A stretch of 64,000 nt of DNA from Gemmatimonadota bacterium (GCA_003169895.1 PNAE01000007.1:124312-188311); one strand, 5' to 3'; shown: positions 9,719-19,746, counted from the stretch's first letter. Notes: generated by a model not told the origin, from the letters alone. A program made the numbers and translations.

Positions 9719-10278
9719 GGCCGTCCAGGTGGCGAGGTCAGCACGACAAGACGTCTACAGGAACCTTGAGACGTCGGCTTGGTGCAGGAGCAATGCCAGA
9801 GGGAAGATATCCGGTGTGGTGTTGATGCAACGGTAGACGAGTGACGGCTTGGGGCTTGGAGCTTGGGGCGACCGCTGAGGTCTGTCGCCAGGCTCGGGCG
9901 CACACCGGCCCAACCGCTCGCCTGTACTACCCCGGCGTTCCATCACCGTGGGTGAGAGGTCGGCTCGCTCTGGTCCGGCGTGCGTCCCTCACCCGGGAGC
10001 CAGGCGACCGTGGGAACGAGTCTCCGGAGGGCCGCCTCGTTTCGCCAGCGACCGCCGTATTCCGATCGTCACGTGAGCGCAGGGCTCCCTGCGGTGGCGC
10101 CAGCGAAGCGCAGCGGCCCGGAGCGAGACTCGTTCCCGCGGTCGCCGCGCCGCGCCAGCGAAGGGGTAGCGGCCGGAATGACCTGGCACCGCGCTGGCAC
10201 CCTGCCGGCCCCCGCCGGCACACGCGGCGGCCCGCAGCCATAGGTCAGATTGACACAGTTCGCTGCTAGCTTTACGCC
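9719..10278. other. 560-bp intergenic region with separated inverted repeats
   Basis: No convincing gene on either strand. It holds a perfect 13-base inverted repeat (10012-10024 against 10125-10137, arms GGGAACGAGTCTC/GAGACTCGTTCCC). It also has a near direct repeat of GCGCCAGCGAAG at about 10098 and 10153. The region separates divergent transcription units (TonB receptor and histidine kinase) and must contain both promoters, though I could not pick out clear boxes. Confidence 0.5.
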
Positions 10279-11460
10279 GTGTCCCCGCTCTCATTCCGTG
10301 CTCGCCTGTTCATCGCGCTACTGGTGGTCAGCGCCCTTCCCCTGGTCATGGTCGCTGGCGCCGGGGTGTGGCTGATGTGGCACCCCCCCGCGATCCACCC
10401 CTCGGTGGACATCAATCCAGTCGGGACCACCGAGGCCGCGATGACGCGGGCGATGGCCCCGCTGCAGTTGACGGATGAAGCACGGCGCGCGATGGAGCGT
10501 CACGACAGCACCGTGCAGCACCTCCTGGTCGCCGCGATCCAGGTTCAGGACCAGAACCGGAAGTGGCCCGCTGCCGCGGCCGGCTTCCTGGGGCTGGCCG
10601 CGCTCGTCCTGCTCGCGCTCGCGGGCGTGGTCGGACCGCTGCTGTCCCGCCAGTATGCGGCGCCGCTGAACGAGATCGTGGACTGGACGCGCCGGATCCA
10701 GCGGCGAGAACCGCTGCCGAGCACCAGCAAGCCCGGCACGGTCCCTGAGCTGATCACGCTGCAACGCTCACTACAGGAGCTGCAACAGGGCCTGGAGCAG
10801 GCGCGCGCCGCCGAACTCGAAGCCGAGCGCTTGCGCGCGTTTGGCGAGGTCGCGCGGCGGGTCGCCCACGAGATGAAGAACCCGCTCACACCGATCCGGC
10901 TGGCGGTGCGGCACTTGTCGCAAACGGCTCCGCCGGAGATGCAGGTTGAACTCGAAGTGATCGCGACGGAGTCGGCGCGGCTGGAAGCGATGGCGAAGGA
11001 TTTCGCCGAACTGGGCCGGCTGCCGGAAGGGGTCGTTGCTCCGGTCGATCTCTGCGAACTGCTCGATGAGCTGTTGCGCAACGCCGTGCCGGAACCCATG
11101 ACGCGTGAGTTGCGCACCGAAGAGCCGTCGGTGACCATCGAAGGGTACTACGACCCGCTCCGGCGCGCGTTCAGCAATGTCTTCCGAAATGCGGTTGAAG
11201 CGTGCCGCGGTTACGGAGCGATCACCGTGCTGGTCGATCGGGCGGACGGCATGATTCGCGTCGCAGTAAGCGACAATGGGCCCGGCATCCCCGCCGACAA
11301 GCGCGAGTTGATCTTCAAGCCGTATTTCACCGAGAAGGGCGGCGGAACCGGTCTGGGCCTGGCGATCGTGCGGCAAACCATCGAGCAGCATCATGGCAGC
11401 ATCGTGGTCACCGAGACGCCCGGAGGCGGCGCCACCTTCCTGGTGCAGTTTCCCGCATGA
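10279..11460 (+). CDS. Sensor histidine kinase, NtrY-like
   Basis: 393 residues. Two membrane helices (about 8-32 and 96-120) enclose a short periplasmic part. A HAMP-like linker follows, then HisKA with the phospho-acceptor His197 in [15 protein letters not shown], and HATPase_c with DNGPGIP, the F-box region [17 protein letters not shown] and a C-terminal GG motif. The H-E-M-K-N-P-L-T-P sequence is typical of NtrY/AtoS-type kinases. The stop overlaps the ATG of the response regulator as ATGA, so the cognate pair is adjacent. Starts at GTG. In other bacteria NtrY senses nitrogen or redox state; the signal here is unknown. Confidence 0.9.
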   Translation: MSPLSFRARLFIALLVVSALPLVMVAGAGVWLMWHPPAIHPSVDINPVGTTEAAMTRAMAPLQLTDEARRAMERHDSTVQHLLVAAIQVQDQNRKWPAAAAGFLGLAALVLLALAGVVGPLLSRQYAAPLNEIVDWTRRIQRREPLPSTSKPGTVPELITLQRSLQELQQGLEQARAAELEAERLRAFGEVARRVAHEMKNPLTPIRLAVRHLSQTAPPEMQVELEVIATESARLEAMAKDFAELGRLPEGVVAPVDLCELLDELLRNAVPEPMTRELRTEEPSVTIEGYYDPLRRAFSNVFRNAVEACRGYGAITVLVDRADGMIRVAVSDNGPGIPADKRELIFKPYFTEKGGGTGLGLAIVRQTIEQHHGSIVVTETPGGGATFLVQFPA

Positions 11461-12836
11461 CCACCAAGATCCTCATCGTCGACGACGAAGCCAACATCCG
11501 GCGCATGGTCGGCGCGCTGCTCAAGTCGGAAGCGTTCGACGTTGCCGAAGCGGCCAACGGCAACGGAGCACTGCTGGCCATACCCGAGGTGCGTCCGGAC
11601 ATCATCCTGCTCGACCTGATGATGCCGCCGGGCCCGGACGGGCTCGCGACGCTGGAGCGAATCCGCGCCGGTGATCGGGACATCCCGGTGATCATGATGA
11701 GCGGCAAGGCCCAGTTGGCCGATGCGGTGCGCGCCGTGCAGATGGGCGCGTTCCAGTTTCTCGAGAAGCCGCTGGCGCCCGAATCGCTGCTCGTGGCCGT
11801 GCGGTCGGCGGAGACGCTGGTGCGCACCCAGGCCGAAAACCGGGCGCTGCGCCAGGCGCTCGGGCCGCAACCCACGCTGGTGGGATCGAGCCCCGCGATC
11901 GAGCATCTGCGCGTCCTGATCGCGCAGGTCGCGCCGACGGATGCGCGCGTGCTGATTCTCGGCGAATCCGGTTCCGGCAAGGAGCTGGTCGCGAACGCCA
12001 TCCACCGCTATTCGCCCCGCGCGCGCGGACCGTTCGTGTCGGTCAACTGCGCCGCGATTCCGCGCGACCTGGTCGAAAGCGAGATGTTCGGCCACGAACG
12101 GGGCGCCTTCACCGGTGCCACCGATCGCCGCATCGGGCGCTTCGAACTGGCCGACGGTGGCACCCTCTTCCTTGACGAAATCGGCGACCTGCAGCTGGAA
12201 GCCCAGGCCAAGCTGCTCCGGGTGCTCGAGAGTGGCGACATCCAGCGCATCGGCGCCGAGCGGAGCCAGCATGTCAACATCCGGGCGCTCGCGGCCACCA
12301 ACCGCCGGCTCGAGGATGCGGTGGCGTCGGGCGCGTTTCGCGAAGACCTCTACTTCCGCCTCAATGTCTTCCCGATCGAGGTCCCGCCGCTGCGCGAGCG
12401 CCTCGGCGACATTCCCGACCTGGTCGCTCACCTCGCCGCGCGGTTGCGACCGCGCCATCCGCCACACTTCACCGACGAGGCCCTCGCCGCTCTGGCGCTG
12501 CATTCGTGGCCCGGCAACGTGCGCGAACTGGCCAACATCGTCGAGCGGCTGACCATCATCTGTGGCGACGAAGTCACCGGCGACCTGGTCCCGCGCGTAC
12601 TGACGCGCGCCAGCGGGTACCCCACGGCCGCGGCGCCGGCGAGCGTGGCCGGCGGCTTCATCGACAACGGCCGCGGCCTGAGTGAACGGCTCGACGACAC
12701 GGAACGGGAACTGATCATCAGTGCGATGGCGGCGGCGGGCAGCAACATCGCCGAAGCCGCTCGACTGCTGAAGACCGATCGCGGCAACCTGTACCGCCGG
12801 ATGCGGCGGCTCGGCATCCGAGGAGGAAGCGAATGA
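11457..12836 (+). CDS. Sigma-54-dependent response regulator, NtrC/NtrX family
   Basis: 459 residues. The receiver domain (4-120) has the acidic pair DDE near the start, phospho-Asp53 in LLDLMMP, and Lys in the EKPL motif. The AAA+ domain has Walker A GESGSGKE, the sigma-54 contact loop GAFTGA (216-221), and a Walker B region in GGTLFLDEIGDL. A Fis-type helix-turn-helix closes the protein (NIAEAARLLKTDRGNLYRRM). The start at 11457 begins exactly at the receiver domain and overlaps the kinase stop by 4 bp; longer upstream frames are inside the kinase gene. It activates sigma-54 promoters when phosphorylated, presumably by the neighbouring kinase. Confidence 0.93.
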   Translation: MTTKILIVDDEANIRRMVGALLKSEAFDVAEAANGNGALLAIPEVRPDIILLDLMMPPGPDGLATLERIRAGDRDIPVIMMSGKAQLADAVRAVQMGAFQFLEKPLAPESLLVAVRSAETLVRTQAENRALRQALGPQPTLVGSSPAIEHLRVLIAQVAPTDARVLILGESGSGKELVANAIHRYSPRARGPFVSVNCAAIPRDLVESEMFGHERGAFTGATDRRIGRFELADGGTLFLDEIGDLQLEAQAKLLRVLESGDIQRIGAERSQHVNIRALAATNRRLEDAVASGAFREDLYFRLNVFPIEVPPLRERLGDIPDLVAHLAARLRPRHPPHFTDEALAALALHSWPGNVRELANIVERLTIICGDEVTGDLVPRVLTRASGYPTAAAPASVAGGFIDNGRGLSERLDDTERELIISAMAAAGSNIAEAARLLKTDRGNLYRRMRRLGIRGGSE

Positions 12837-14572
12837 TTCGCAGGCCTTGGCCGGTAGCGCCATGCGCGGCGCTGCTCATCGTAATTGCACCAGCGCTCGC
12901 GCAGGGACACGCCGCCGCACAGGATCCGGTGCGAACGCTCGACATCGGCGGACCGCCCCGCGATTCCACGACCGCTCGATGCTACACCGACTCGATCCTC
13001 ACCGCGGCGCTGGCTGGGTTCAACAGCCCGACCGCGGTGAATGCATTCGGCGGCAACGCGCGCATCCCCGCCGCGGACACGATCCCGGCGAGCTACGGCG
13101 TGGCGGGTGGCTCGATTCGCATTGACGGGACGGTGCTGGGGAACGTCATCGTGATCAACGGCGAAGCCCGCGTGAGTGCCACCGGGACGGTGACCGGCGA
13201 TGTGATCGTGCTCGGTGGACACCTCACCGTGGCGCCCGGAGCCCGCGTGCGCGGGCGCCGGATCCAGTGCGATCAGCCGATCCGGTTGGCGCGCCTGCCG
13301 AATGGCAAGATGGCGGCGCGGCCCCCTGGCCGCGACCTCGGTCATCTCGCGTCCGGCGTCGCAGTCACCGTCGGCGACGTGCGCGTCACACCGTACCTCG
13401 GCGTCGGCACGTACAACCGCGTCGAGGCGGTCCCGATCCAGGTGGGGGCGAAGGCAACCTGGACTGCGACGCCGCAGGATCGGGTGCGGATGGAGGGTTA
13501 TGGCGTCCTGCGCACCGCGCGCGATCCCAGCGCCAGTCGACCCACCGTGGGCTGGCATCTGAGCGGATTGTGGACGCATGAGGGGACGTTGCCATTCACG
13601 GTGGGCGTGGCGGGCGGTTCGACGATCAATGCCACGGTCGATCGTTCGTATTCGGCGCTCGCGTCCGGCTTGAGCGCGGTGTTCCTGCGCCGCGACTATC
13701 GTGACTGGTATCTGCAGCGCGGCAGCCGGGTCTTCGGCAGCGTGCGTCCGACCACTGAATTGACGGTGTCTGCAGCGATCGACGTGAGCCGGCAAACCAC
13801 CGTTCTTGCGGTCGATGCGTTCTCGCTGTTGCACGGTACCGAGCCGTGGCGGCCGAACCCGCTGATCGATGACGGCAGCTATCGGACGCTTTCGGCGGGC
13901 ATCACGTGGGACGCGCGCAGTGAGGTCACCCATCCGGTCTTCAACTGGTACGCCCAGGCCGAAGTCCGACGGGTTACCAGCAACGACCTCGCACCCGTGT
14001 CGCTACCCACCACCATTCGCGATTCCCTGCCCCGCACCGGCTATGGCGAAACGGAAGCGAGCTTCGACCTCCGCGGCTACCTGCGTCTCGATCCGGCCCA
14101 ACGATTGGCCGCTCGCATATCGGGGGCGGGATATCTCGGCGGCGACCCGCTCACCATCCAGAACCGGCGTGCCATCGGCGGCGCCGATCCGCTGATGGGG
14201 TACCCGTTTCGCGCGATCAATTGCGACCGCCGCCTCAAGCCGGATCCGGCGATGCCCGCGCTGTGCGATCGCGAAATGGCCGTCCAGCTCGAGTACCGCC
14301 GGACGCTGTCGCTCAACTTCAGCACCCGCATCGGCGGCTACACGATTGGAGTCCACAGCCCCGACGTCGTCCTGTTCTCCGACGCGGGAAGCGCCTGGCT
14401 GGCCGGTGACAGCGCCGGCCGGGTGCCGGCGAACAAGGTGCAAGCCCTGCGCGAGTGGCGGTCCGATGTCGGCATCGGCATTACGACCCGAACACTCGGA
14501 TTGTACCTCGCCAAGTCGCTGGTGGACTCGGTAGCTGTTCAGCTGCAGCTACTGTTCAACCTTCGGTTCTAG
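12833..14572 (+). CDS. Secreted protein with bactofilin-like head and outer-membrane barrel
   Basis: 579 residues with a signal peptide (to about residue 30). Residues ~95-145 carry short beta-helix repeats (GSIRIDGTVLGNVIVING, TGTVTGDVIVLGGHLTVAPG) like the polymer-forming cytoskeletal (bactofilin) domain. From about 185 on the protein is a chain of amphipathic strands ending in LQLLFNLRF, a typical terminal Phe. The region around RRAIGGADPLMGYPFR resembles the conserved loop of Omp85/surface-antigen barrels. A bactofilin-type head on a barrel is unusual. ATGA overlap with the response regulator places it in the same operon. The function is unknown. Confidence 0.65.
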   Translation: MIRRPWPVAPCAALLIVIAPALAQGHAAAQDPVRTLDIGGPPRDSTTARCYTDSILTAALAGFNSPTAVNAFGGNARIPAADTIPASYGVAGGSIRIDGTVLGNVIVINGEARVSATGTVTGDVIVLGGHLTVAPGARVRGRRIQCDQPIRLARLPNGKMAARPPGRDLGHLASGVAVTVGDVRVTPYLGVGTYNRVEAVPIQVGAKATWTATPQDRVRMEGYGVLRTARDPSASRPTVGWHLSGLWTHEGTLPFTVGVAGGSTINATVDRSYSALASGLSAVFLRRDYRDWYLQRGSRVFGSVRPTTELTVSAAIDVSRQTTVLAVDAFSLLHGTEPWRPNPLIDDGSYRTLSAGITWDARSEVTHPVFNWYAQAEVRRVTSNDLAPVSLPTTIRDSLPRTGYGETEASFDLRGYLRLDPAQRLAARISGAGYLGGDPLTIQNRRAIGGADPLMGYPFRAINCDRRLKPDPAMPALCDREMAVQLEYRRTLSLNFSTRIGGYTIGVHSPDVVLFSDAGSAWLAGDSAGRVPANKVQALREWRSDVGIGITTRTLGLYLAKSLVDSVAVQLQLLFNLRF

Positions 14573-14579
14573 CCGGGCG

Positions 14580-15164
14580 ATGCGCCGAGCGCTGTACCTC
14601 CTCGCCGCCGTGTTCGTCGGTGCCGTAGCAACGGCGCCCGCGCAGGCGCGTGCGCGGGTGGCAGTGCGGCTCGACACGCGGACGTCTCCGCCCAACCTCC
14701 TGGTGCACGTCAGCGACCTGCTCGACGATCCCGTCTGGCTCGATGCGTTGCACAGCGCGTACCGGATCCGGGTGCATTGGCGGGTGCAGCTCTGGCGATC
14801 GCGCGCGATCCTCGACAGCCCGCAGCCGCCGATCGAATGGGATGACATCATTTCGCAGGTCCCGGTGCTGGATGTGTACACTTACACCGAGCCGGGCGGC
14901 AGCACGCCCATGACGACCCGCTTCGACACGCTGGACCTGCTCAAGGCATGGGTGCAGCAGGACGTGCAATTGAACACGCCGACCGACCTGGCGCCGGGAA
15001 CATGGTACTACATCGTGGACGTGAGCCTGTCGACGGTAGCGCCGGACCAGCGCAGCGGGTCCGCCGGCGGCGGGCTGTCGGAGGCGTTGCAACGATTCAT
15101 CCTGGGGGGCGGTCCCAAGCAGGATCTGTCGCGCGCACGAACGGTGGATTTCACGATCCGATGA
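14580..15164 (+). CDS. Small secreted protein, DUF4390-like
   Basis: 194 residues with a signal peptide (to about residue 23). A single domain with many charged strands follows (VAVRLDTRTSPPNLLVHVSD, RVHWRVQLWR). Length, signal peptide and operon position beside an NtrY/NtrX pair recall DUF4390 proteins, which in Proteobacteria sit next to ntrY. I do not see catalytic residues. It follows the barrel gene by 7 bases and ends the operon; the next gene converges on it. The family assignment is moderate. Confidence 0.6.
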   Translation: MRRALYLLAAVFVGAVATAPAQARARVAVRLDTRTSPPNLLVHVSDLLDDPVWLDALHSAYRIRVHWRVQLWRSRAILDSPQPPIEWDDIISQVPVLDVYTYTEPGGSTPMTTRFDTLDLLKAWVQQDVQLNTPTDLAPGTWYYIVDVSLSTVAPDQRSGSAGGGLSEALQRFILGGGPKQDLSRARTVDFTIR

Positions 15165-15238
15165 TGAGGCTCAGGCCACGCCGTACGGGGCAGCGATCCG
15201 ACGGACCACCGGGTTTGGCGGCGGCAGCGCCGATCGGG

Positions 15239-15790
15239 CTACCGGGACCTGATCGCTGCGAGCGCCTGGTTGCCGTAGAAGATGCGGATGTACTTGAGTT
15301 GCGCCGACGACAGCCGGCGGATCGCCCAGGACAGGTGCACGAAGTGCGGTTCCATCGGTGTGCGCAGCGGATGCATGCCGATTTCGGCGGGAAGGCGGCT
15401 TCCCTTGCGCGTGTTGCACGACGAGCAGGCGGTCACCACGTTGGTCCATTCGTTGCTGCCGCCGCGGGACTGGGGAATGACGTGATCGCGCGTGAGGCAC
15501 TCGCGCATCTTGAGTTGGTGCTGCACCCGGTCGCAGTACTGGCAGGTGTACGAGTCGCGAGCGAACAGAAAGGTATTGGTGACTTGGCGGCGGAAGCGGC
15601 GGGGAACGTGGACGAAGCGAACCAGGCGGATGATGGCCGGCCGGGGCAATTGCATTCGGACACTTCGGATCAGTTCTTCCCCGTCGGCCTCGACAATTTC
15701 CGCCTTACCCTCGATAACGAGCCGCAGGGCGCGTCGCGTGGGGACCATGGTCAATGGTTCGAAAGAGGCATTAAGGGCCAGACAGCGCAC
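15239..15790 (-). CDS. HNH endonuclease family protein
   Basis: 183 residues. The N-terminus VRCLALNASFEPLTMVPTRR is the characteristic opening of a widespread stand-alone HNH family. The nuclease domain has two CxxC zinc pairs (CQYCDR and CSSCNTRKG) and the core RDHVIPQSRGGSNEWTNVV, whose His and Asn are the HNH residues. I chose the GTG at 15790 because it fits the family N-terminus and has GGAG nine bases upstream. A longer frame would overlap the preceding gene. It lies 53 bp downstream of the dehydratase gene on the same strand. Its cellular role is not known. Confidence 0.85.
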   Translation of the reverse strand: MRCLALNASFEPLTMVPTRRALRLVIEGKAEIVEADGEELIRSVRMQLPRPAIIRLVRFVHVPRRFRRQVTNTFLFARDSYTCQYCDRVQHQLKMRECLTRDHVIPQSRGGSNEWTNVVTACSSCNTRKGSRLPAEIGMHPLRTPMEPHFVHLSWAIRRLSSAQLKYIRIFYGNQALAAIRSR

Positions 15791-15843
15791 CCGTGGGGCT
15801 CCGTTCGGGGGGTCATATGGATAACCCCGAACGGGGCGTGGTT

Positions 15844-16902
15844 TCAAGGGTTGCCGAGCTCCAGGCGCACGCTGCGATAGGCGCCGGTGGTAATGTGGGT
15901 GACCCATTCCTGGTGGGCGAGATACCAGTCCACCGTCCGGCGAAGGCCGGAGTCAAAGTCCTCGCGCGGCTGCCAGCCGAGCTCGGTACGCAGCCGCGTG
16001 GCATCAATCGCATAGCGGAAGTCGTGGCCGGGTCGATCGGCCACGAAGGTGATCAATCGCTCGTGGGGGCCGGCCGGATCGGGGCGCAGCTCGTCGAGCA
16101 GTGTGCAGATGCGCCGCACCACGTCGATGTTCCGGCGCTCGTTGCCGCCGCCGATGTTGTAGGTGCGACCCGGCACGCCGCGAGCGAGCACCAGCCGGAG
16201 GGCGCGAGCGTGATCATCGACATGGAGCCAGTCGCGGACGTGCTCGCCGCTGCCGTAGACCGGCAGCGGCTCGCCGGCGAGTGCCTTCTGGATCATAAGC
16301 GGAATCAGTTTTTCCGGGAATTGACACGGGCCGTAGTTGTTGGAGCAATTGGTGACCAGCAGCGGCAACCCGTAGGTCCGCTGCCACGCGCGCGCGAGAT
16401 GATCGGCACCGGCCTTGCTCGCCGCATACGGCGAACTCGGGTCGTACGGCGTGCTCTCGGTGAAATGTCCCGCCTGCCCAAGGGAACCGAACACCTCATC
16501 GGTCGAGACGTGGAGGAAGCGGAAGGCCGCGGCGTGCGGCGGCGCAAGCGTGCGCCAGTATCGCAGCGACTCCTGGAGCAATGTGTAGGTGCCGACCAGG
16601 TTGGTGTGGATGAAGTCGCCGGGGCCGTCGATCGAGCGGTCGACGTGCGATTCGGCGGCGAGATGGAACACGCCGGAGGGCCGGGCCTCCGCGAAAAGGT
16701 CGCGGAGCGTGGCCGCGTCGCAGATGTCGGCCCGGACAAACTGGTGCCGCGGATGGTCGAGCGCGCTGGCCAGCGACTCGAGATTGCCGGCGTAGGTGAG
16801 CTTGTCGACCGTGACAACGTGATCGTCGCTGTCGGCGATGAGCTGACGGACAAGTGCCGAACCGATGAAGCCGGCGCCCCCGGTTACGAGATAGGTCGGC
16901 AT
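15844..16902 (-). CDS. rfbB: dTDP-glucose 4,6-dehydratase
   Basis: 352 residues. Converts dTDP-D-glucose to dTDP-4-keto-6-deoxyglucose, the branch-point step to dTDP-L-rhamnose and other deoxysugars. It has the NAD-binding [10 protein letters not shown] at residues 5-14, the family motif [12 protein letters not shown], the catalytic STDEVFG loop, and YAASK with the catalytic Tyr and Lys. [15 protein letters not shown] is the conserved substrate region. The start at 16902 begins the Rossmann fold and has GAGG upstream. No rmlA, rmlC or rmlD is present in the window, so the rest of the pathway must lie elsewhere. Confidence 0.92.
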   Translation of the reverse strand: MPTYLVTGGAGFIGSALVRQLIADSDDHVVTVDKLTYAGNLESLASALDHPRHQFVRADICDAATLRDLFAEARPSGVFHLAAESHVDRSIDGPGDFIHTNLVGTYTLLQESLRYWRTLAPPHAAAFRFLHVSTDEVFGSLGQAGHFTESTPYDPSSPYAASKAGADHLARAWQRTYGLPLLVTNCSNNYGPCQFPEKLIPLMIQKALAGEPLPVYGSGEHVRDWLHVDDHARALRLVLARGVPGRTYNIGGGNERRNIDVVRRICTLLDELRPDPAGPHERLITFVADRPGHDFRYAIDATRLRTELGWQPREDFDSGLRRTVDWYLAHQEWVTHITTGAYRSVRLELGNP

Positions 16903-17319
16903 CGGTTCGGCCTCAGGCGGTGGCCCCGGCAATCAGCACGTTCACGTCGGCCCTCCGGCGTTGGGAGCGGGCGGTCCAGGGTTCAAGTCCCGGGACCCCG
17001 ACTTGCAGGACAACAACTTACGCAGTTGTGGAGTCAGCTGGTGCGGATCGGAAGTCGAGACACCCGAGTGCTTGCCTCAGGCGACGCAGGCGGAGAATAT
17101 CTGGGTTCCCCATCGGGCGTGGCGTGAACTATGTTGGACTGGCGCGCGTTAGGAGATCGATTCCGGGCGCAACCGCACATCCTGTCACTGTTTGATTCGG
17201 GCGGGTCGAGCGGGTGATAGACTTCGGTCGAACCTGGGCGCGCAAGGGCGTGCGCCGAGGCACGGCCATTGCACTACCATTGCAATCTCAGCGGCAGTCA
17301 CTACCTACAGGAAGAGCCG
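16903..17319. other. Intergenic region with a tRNA T-arm-like hairpin
   Basis: No gene is visible. At 16973-16981 and 16989-16997 a 9-bp stem with one mismatch encloses the loop TTCAAGT, which matches the T-loop of tRNAs. I could not fold the surrounding bases into a full tRNA: there is no matching 5' acceptor strand, anticodon arm or CCA. It may be a chance hairpin or a tRNA 3' fragment. The segment separates divergently transcribed genes and should contain their promoters. Confidence 0.45.
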
Positions 17320-19746
17320 ATGCGTCTCGCCCAAGTTGTGTTTGCCCTTGTCGTTGCAGCTTGCAGTCATGACCAGGAACTACGCGCCACCGGCCTGGTC
17401 ATCACACCTTCGAGTGCGGTGATTGATACCGCGGGATCAGTCCAGCTGCAGGCGGCAGTTTCCTGGTCTGACGGCGCCACGCATCCGGTAGATCTCACGT
17501 TCTCGGCCACTGGCGGCACGATTTCGGCGACCGGACTCTATCAGGCGGGAAAGGCTGCCGGCAACTTTCTGGTGATCGCCCACTGTACCTGCGGTCTGGT
17601 CGATACCGCAGCGATCCGGATCAACGGGCCGCCGGGAGCGCCGTCGTTTGCCAACCTCGCCATCTCCATTTCCGGACTGCCAGTCGGCGTTCTGGCGCAG
17701 GTCAACGTCACCGGGCGGGGCGGGTACACTCGGGCGATAAGTGCCTCGGTCACATTGGACTCCTTGCCACCGGACGAGTATGTGGTCCAGGCCATCGGAA
17801 TCGCGACCGATGCGGGCAGCTATTCCGCGGCCCCCGATACGCAATCGACCAGCCTGGCCGCCGGGGACAACAAGAGCATTCACGTGGCGTACGCGCTCGC
17901 CGCACCGACTGGGCTTCCGCCGCATCCGCGCGTCTGGATGACGCCAGCGCGGGTGACGTTCCTGAAAGCGCAAGCGACCGCCAACACGCCGCGCTGGCAG
18001 AAGGTGAAGGCCGCTGCGGATGCGCAGCTCGTGGTCAACGCGCCGACGACCGCCAGCACGCTGCCCATGCTCTGTCTCGCGTATCTCGGCACCGGGAATG
18101 CGGCCTACGCGCAACGCGCCGGCGTGGTCCTCGTGGCGAATACTGACAGTGCCGCGCAAATCGCGCTCCGCGGCGACGACGCCTACCCGTACCGGACCGC
18201 CCTACCGACCATCAGCGAAGGACTGGACTGGTGCTACAACGGACTCACCGTCGCGCAGCGCCAACGCGCAGCCACCTGGCTCATGGATGCCGCCGATTGG
18301 GTCTGGCCGGAATCGAATCCGGCGCCCCACCGGACCTATGGCGTGACAGATGTGCTGGATAACTACTACTGGGGCTTCATGATGACCGGCCCTGCGGCCC
18401 TCGCCGCCGCCGGCGACGATACCGGACATGGGACGGTCAGCGGCAGCGACCGCGCCGCGTATCACCAGCAACTCTTCCTGACGAAGTGGGCTAACGTCGT
18501 GGTGCCCGCGCTGGCCGGACCGCTCGCCGGTGGCGAGGACGCGGAAGGCACCGGATATGACATCTCGATTCGCATCGCAGAGGTGGTCGACGCCTTCCAG
18601 ACCGCCGGTCTGGGTTTGGCCACCCCGTGGCTCGCGCAAACGCTGCAATGGCATCTCCATTACACCACGCCGGGTGGCAAATACTTTGCACCGCTTGGCG
18701 ATCAGGCGCGGGTGAGCAACGCCCAGATGTATATCTACAACCGCGAAGCCATGCTCATGGCTCTGGCTTCCGCGAATGCTGGCGCCACACTCAATGCCCA
18801 AGCGTACCGCTGGCTGACTATGATCGGCCAGATTCCCTACTCGCTCACCGACGGGAACCTCGCCAACGAGTTGCTCTACTACGATCCGTCGGCGCCGAGC
18901 GCGGCAGACCTCAGTGGCCTGCCGAAGGGCTATCTCTCGCCAGGGGCGGGTGATTTCATCTACCGCCAAAGCTGGACCGACCCCGCTACCACCGTGATGG
19001 TCTTCGAATCCGGGCCGTTGCACGAGTCGCACATGTCGCTCGACGCCAACGGGCTGATGATCTGGAAGGGATCGTTCTGGATCAGTGCGAGTGCGAACAT
19101 CTACTCGCACAGCGGCATCGAGCAGCCGACGCAGAACTACAACAACCTGACCGTGGGCGGCATCGGCCAGATGCACCACGACGGGGCTCGCATCCTCGCG
19201 ACCTCCGTCAGTGACAACCTGGTCGTCGTGCGGGCGCAGGCGGACACCGCCTACTTCTGGCCGCCCGATTACCGGGCGAAATCGTCGGTGGCGCCGTACT
19301 ACGTGCGCACCGTGGCCTACCTGCCGCGGCAGGATGTGTTCGTCATTGTCGATCGCGCGACGGCCGCGGACGCGTCGAGCGTGAAGGTCTGGCGCTGGCA
19401 GATGAAGGATATCCCGCAGATAAGCGGCAATACCTTCCGCTTGCAGAATCCTGCCGGCGACGCCCGGTGCTTCGGCAGCATACTTTCTCCGACCGATGCA
19501 GTGCTCGGAGTCCAGCCCTACACTCTCGAGTCGACACCCGGGCAGGTCACCAGTAACGCCGTCACCGTGACGCTGCCAACCGGACGGGCAACTGATGTCG
19601 TGGTGACGGTGCTTCAGTGCACTAACGCGCTGGCGGCGCCGTTCACGCCTACCGTGACGATGACGACGTCGCAAGCCGACGTCGTCGTGGGTACCACCCA
19701 CGTTGTCGTCCCGCTCGATGAAACGCAAGCGGTTCGCATCGAGTAG
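17320..19746 (+). CDS. Heparinase II/III-like lipoprotein with Ig-like N-domains (copy 1)
   Basis: 808 residues. A lipoprotein signal ends in VAAC (Cys about residue 15). A Big2-like domain follows (about 22-105, with SSAVIDTAGSVQLQAAVSW), then a PEGA-like beta module (about 108-190). Then comes a large alpha/alpha toroid starting near HPRVWMTPAR, and a beta-sheet domain holding GAGDFIYRQSW, MSLDANGLMIWKG and HSGIEQPTQNYNNL, as in heparinase II/III polysaccharide lyases. It probably cleaves an acidic exopolysaccharide at the cell surface. The start at 17320 has AGGAAGAG upstream and gives the signal peptide. A paralogue lies at 47.8 kb; stretches of the two genes are almost identical in DNA. 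Confidence 0.8.
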   Translation: MRLAQVVFALVVAACSHDQELRATGLVITPSSAVIDTAGSVQLQAAVSWSDGATHPVDLTFSATGGTISATGLYQAGKAAGNFLVIAHCTCGLVDTAAIRINGPPGAPSFANLAISISGLPVGVLAQVNVTGRGGYTRAISASVTLDSLPPDEYVVQAIGIATDAGSYSAAPDTQSTSLAAGDNKSIHVAYALAAPTGLPPHPRVWMTPARVTFLKAQATANTPRWQKVKAAADAQLVVNAPTTASTLPMLCLAYLGTGNAAYAQRAGVVLVANTDSAAQIALRGDDAYPYRTALPTISEGLDWCYNGLTVAQRQRAATWLMDAADWVWPESNPAPHRTYGVTDVLDNYYWGFMMTGPAALAAAGDDTGHGTVSGSDRAAYHQQLFLTKWANVVVPALAGPLAGGEDAEGTGYDISIRIAEVVDAFQTAGLGLATPWLAQTLQWHLHYTTPGGKYFAPLGDQARVSNAQMYIYNREAMLMALASANAGATLNAQAYRWLTMIGQIPYSLTDGNLANELLYYDPSAPSAADLSGLPKGYLSPGAGDFIYRQSWTDPATTVMVFESGPLHESHMSLDANGLMIWKGSFWISASANIYSHSGIEQPTQNYNNLTVGGIGQMHHDGARILATSVSDNLVVVRAQADTAYFWPPDYRAKSSVAPYYVRTVAYLPRQDVFVIVDRATAADASSVKVWRWQMKDIPQISGNTFRLQNPAGDARCFGSILSPTDAVLGVQPYTLESTPGQVTSNAVTVTLPTGRATDVVVTVLQCTNALAAPFTPTVTMTTSQADVVVGTTHVVVPLDETQAVRIE

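Noticed and set aside
7835-9769. Long plus-strand ORF over the TonB receptor gene
   Set aside because: It is an antisense shadow of the receptor, Arg/His/Gly-rich with no family motif, caused by high GC.
16925-17010. Complete tRNA gene
   Set aside because: Only the T-arm-like hairpin fits. No anticodon or D-arm, and no 5' strand pairs with the expected acceptor sequence.
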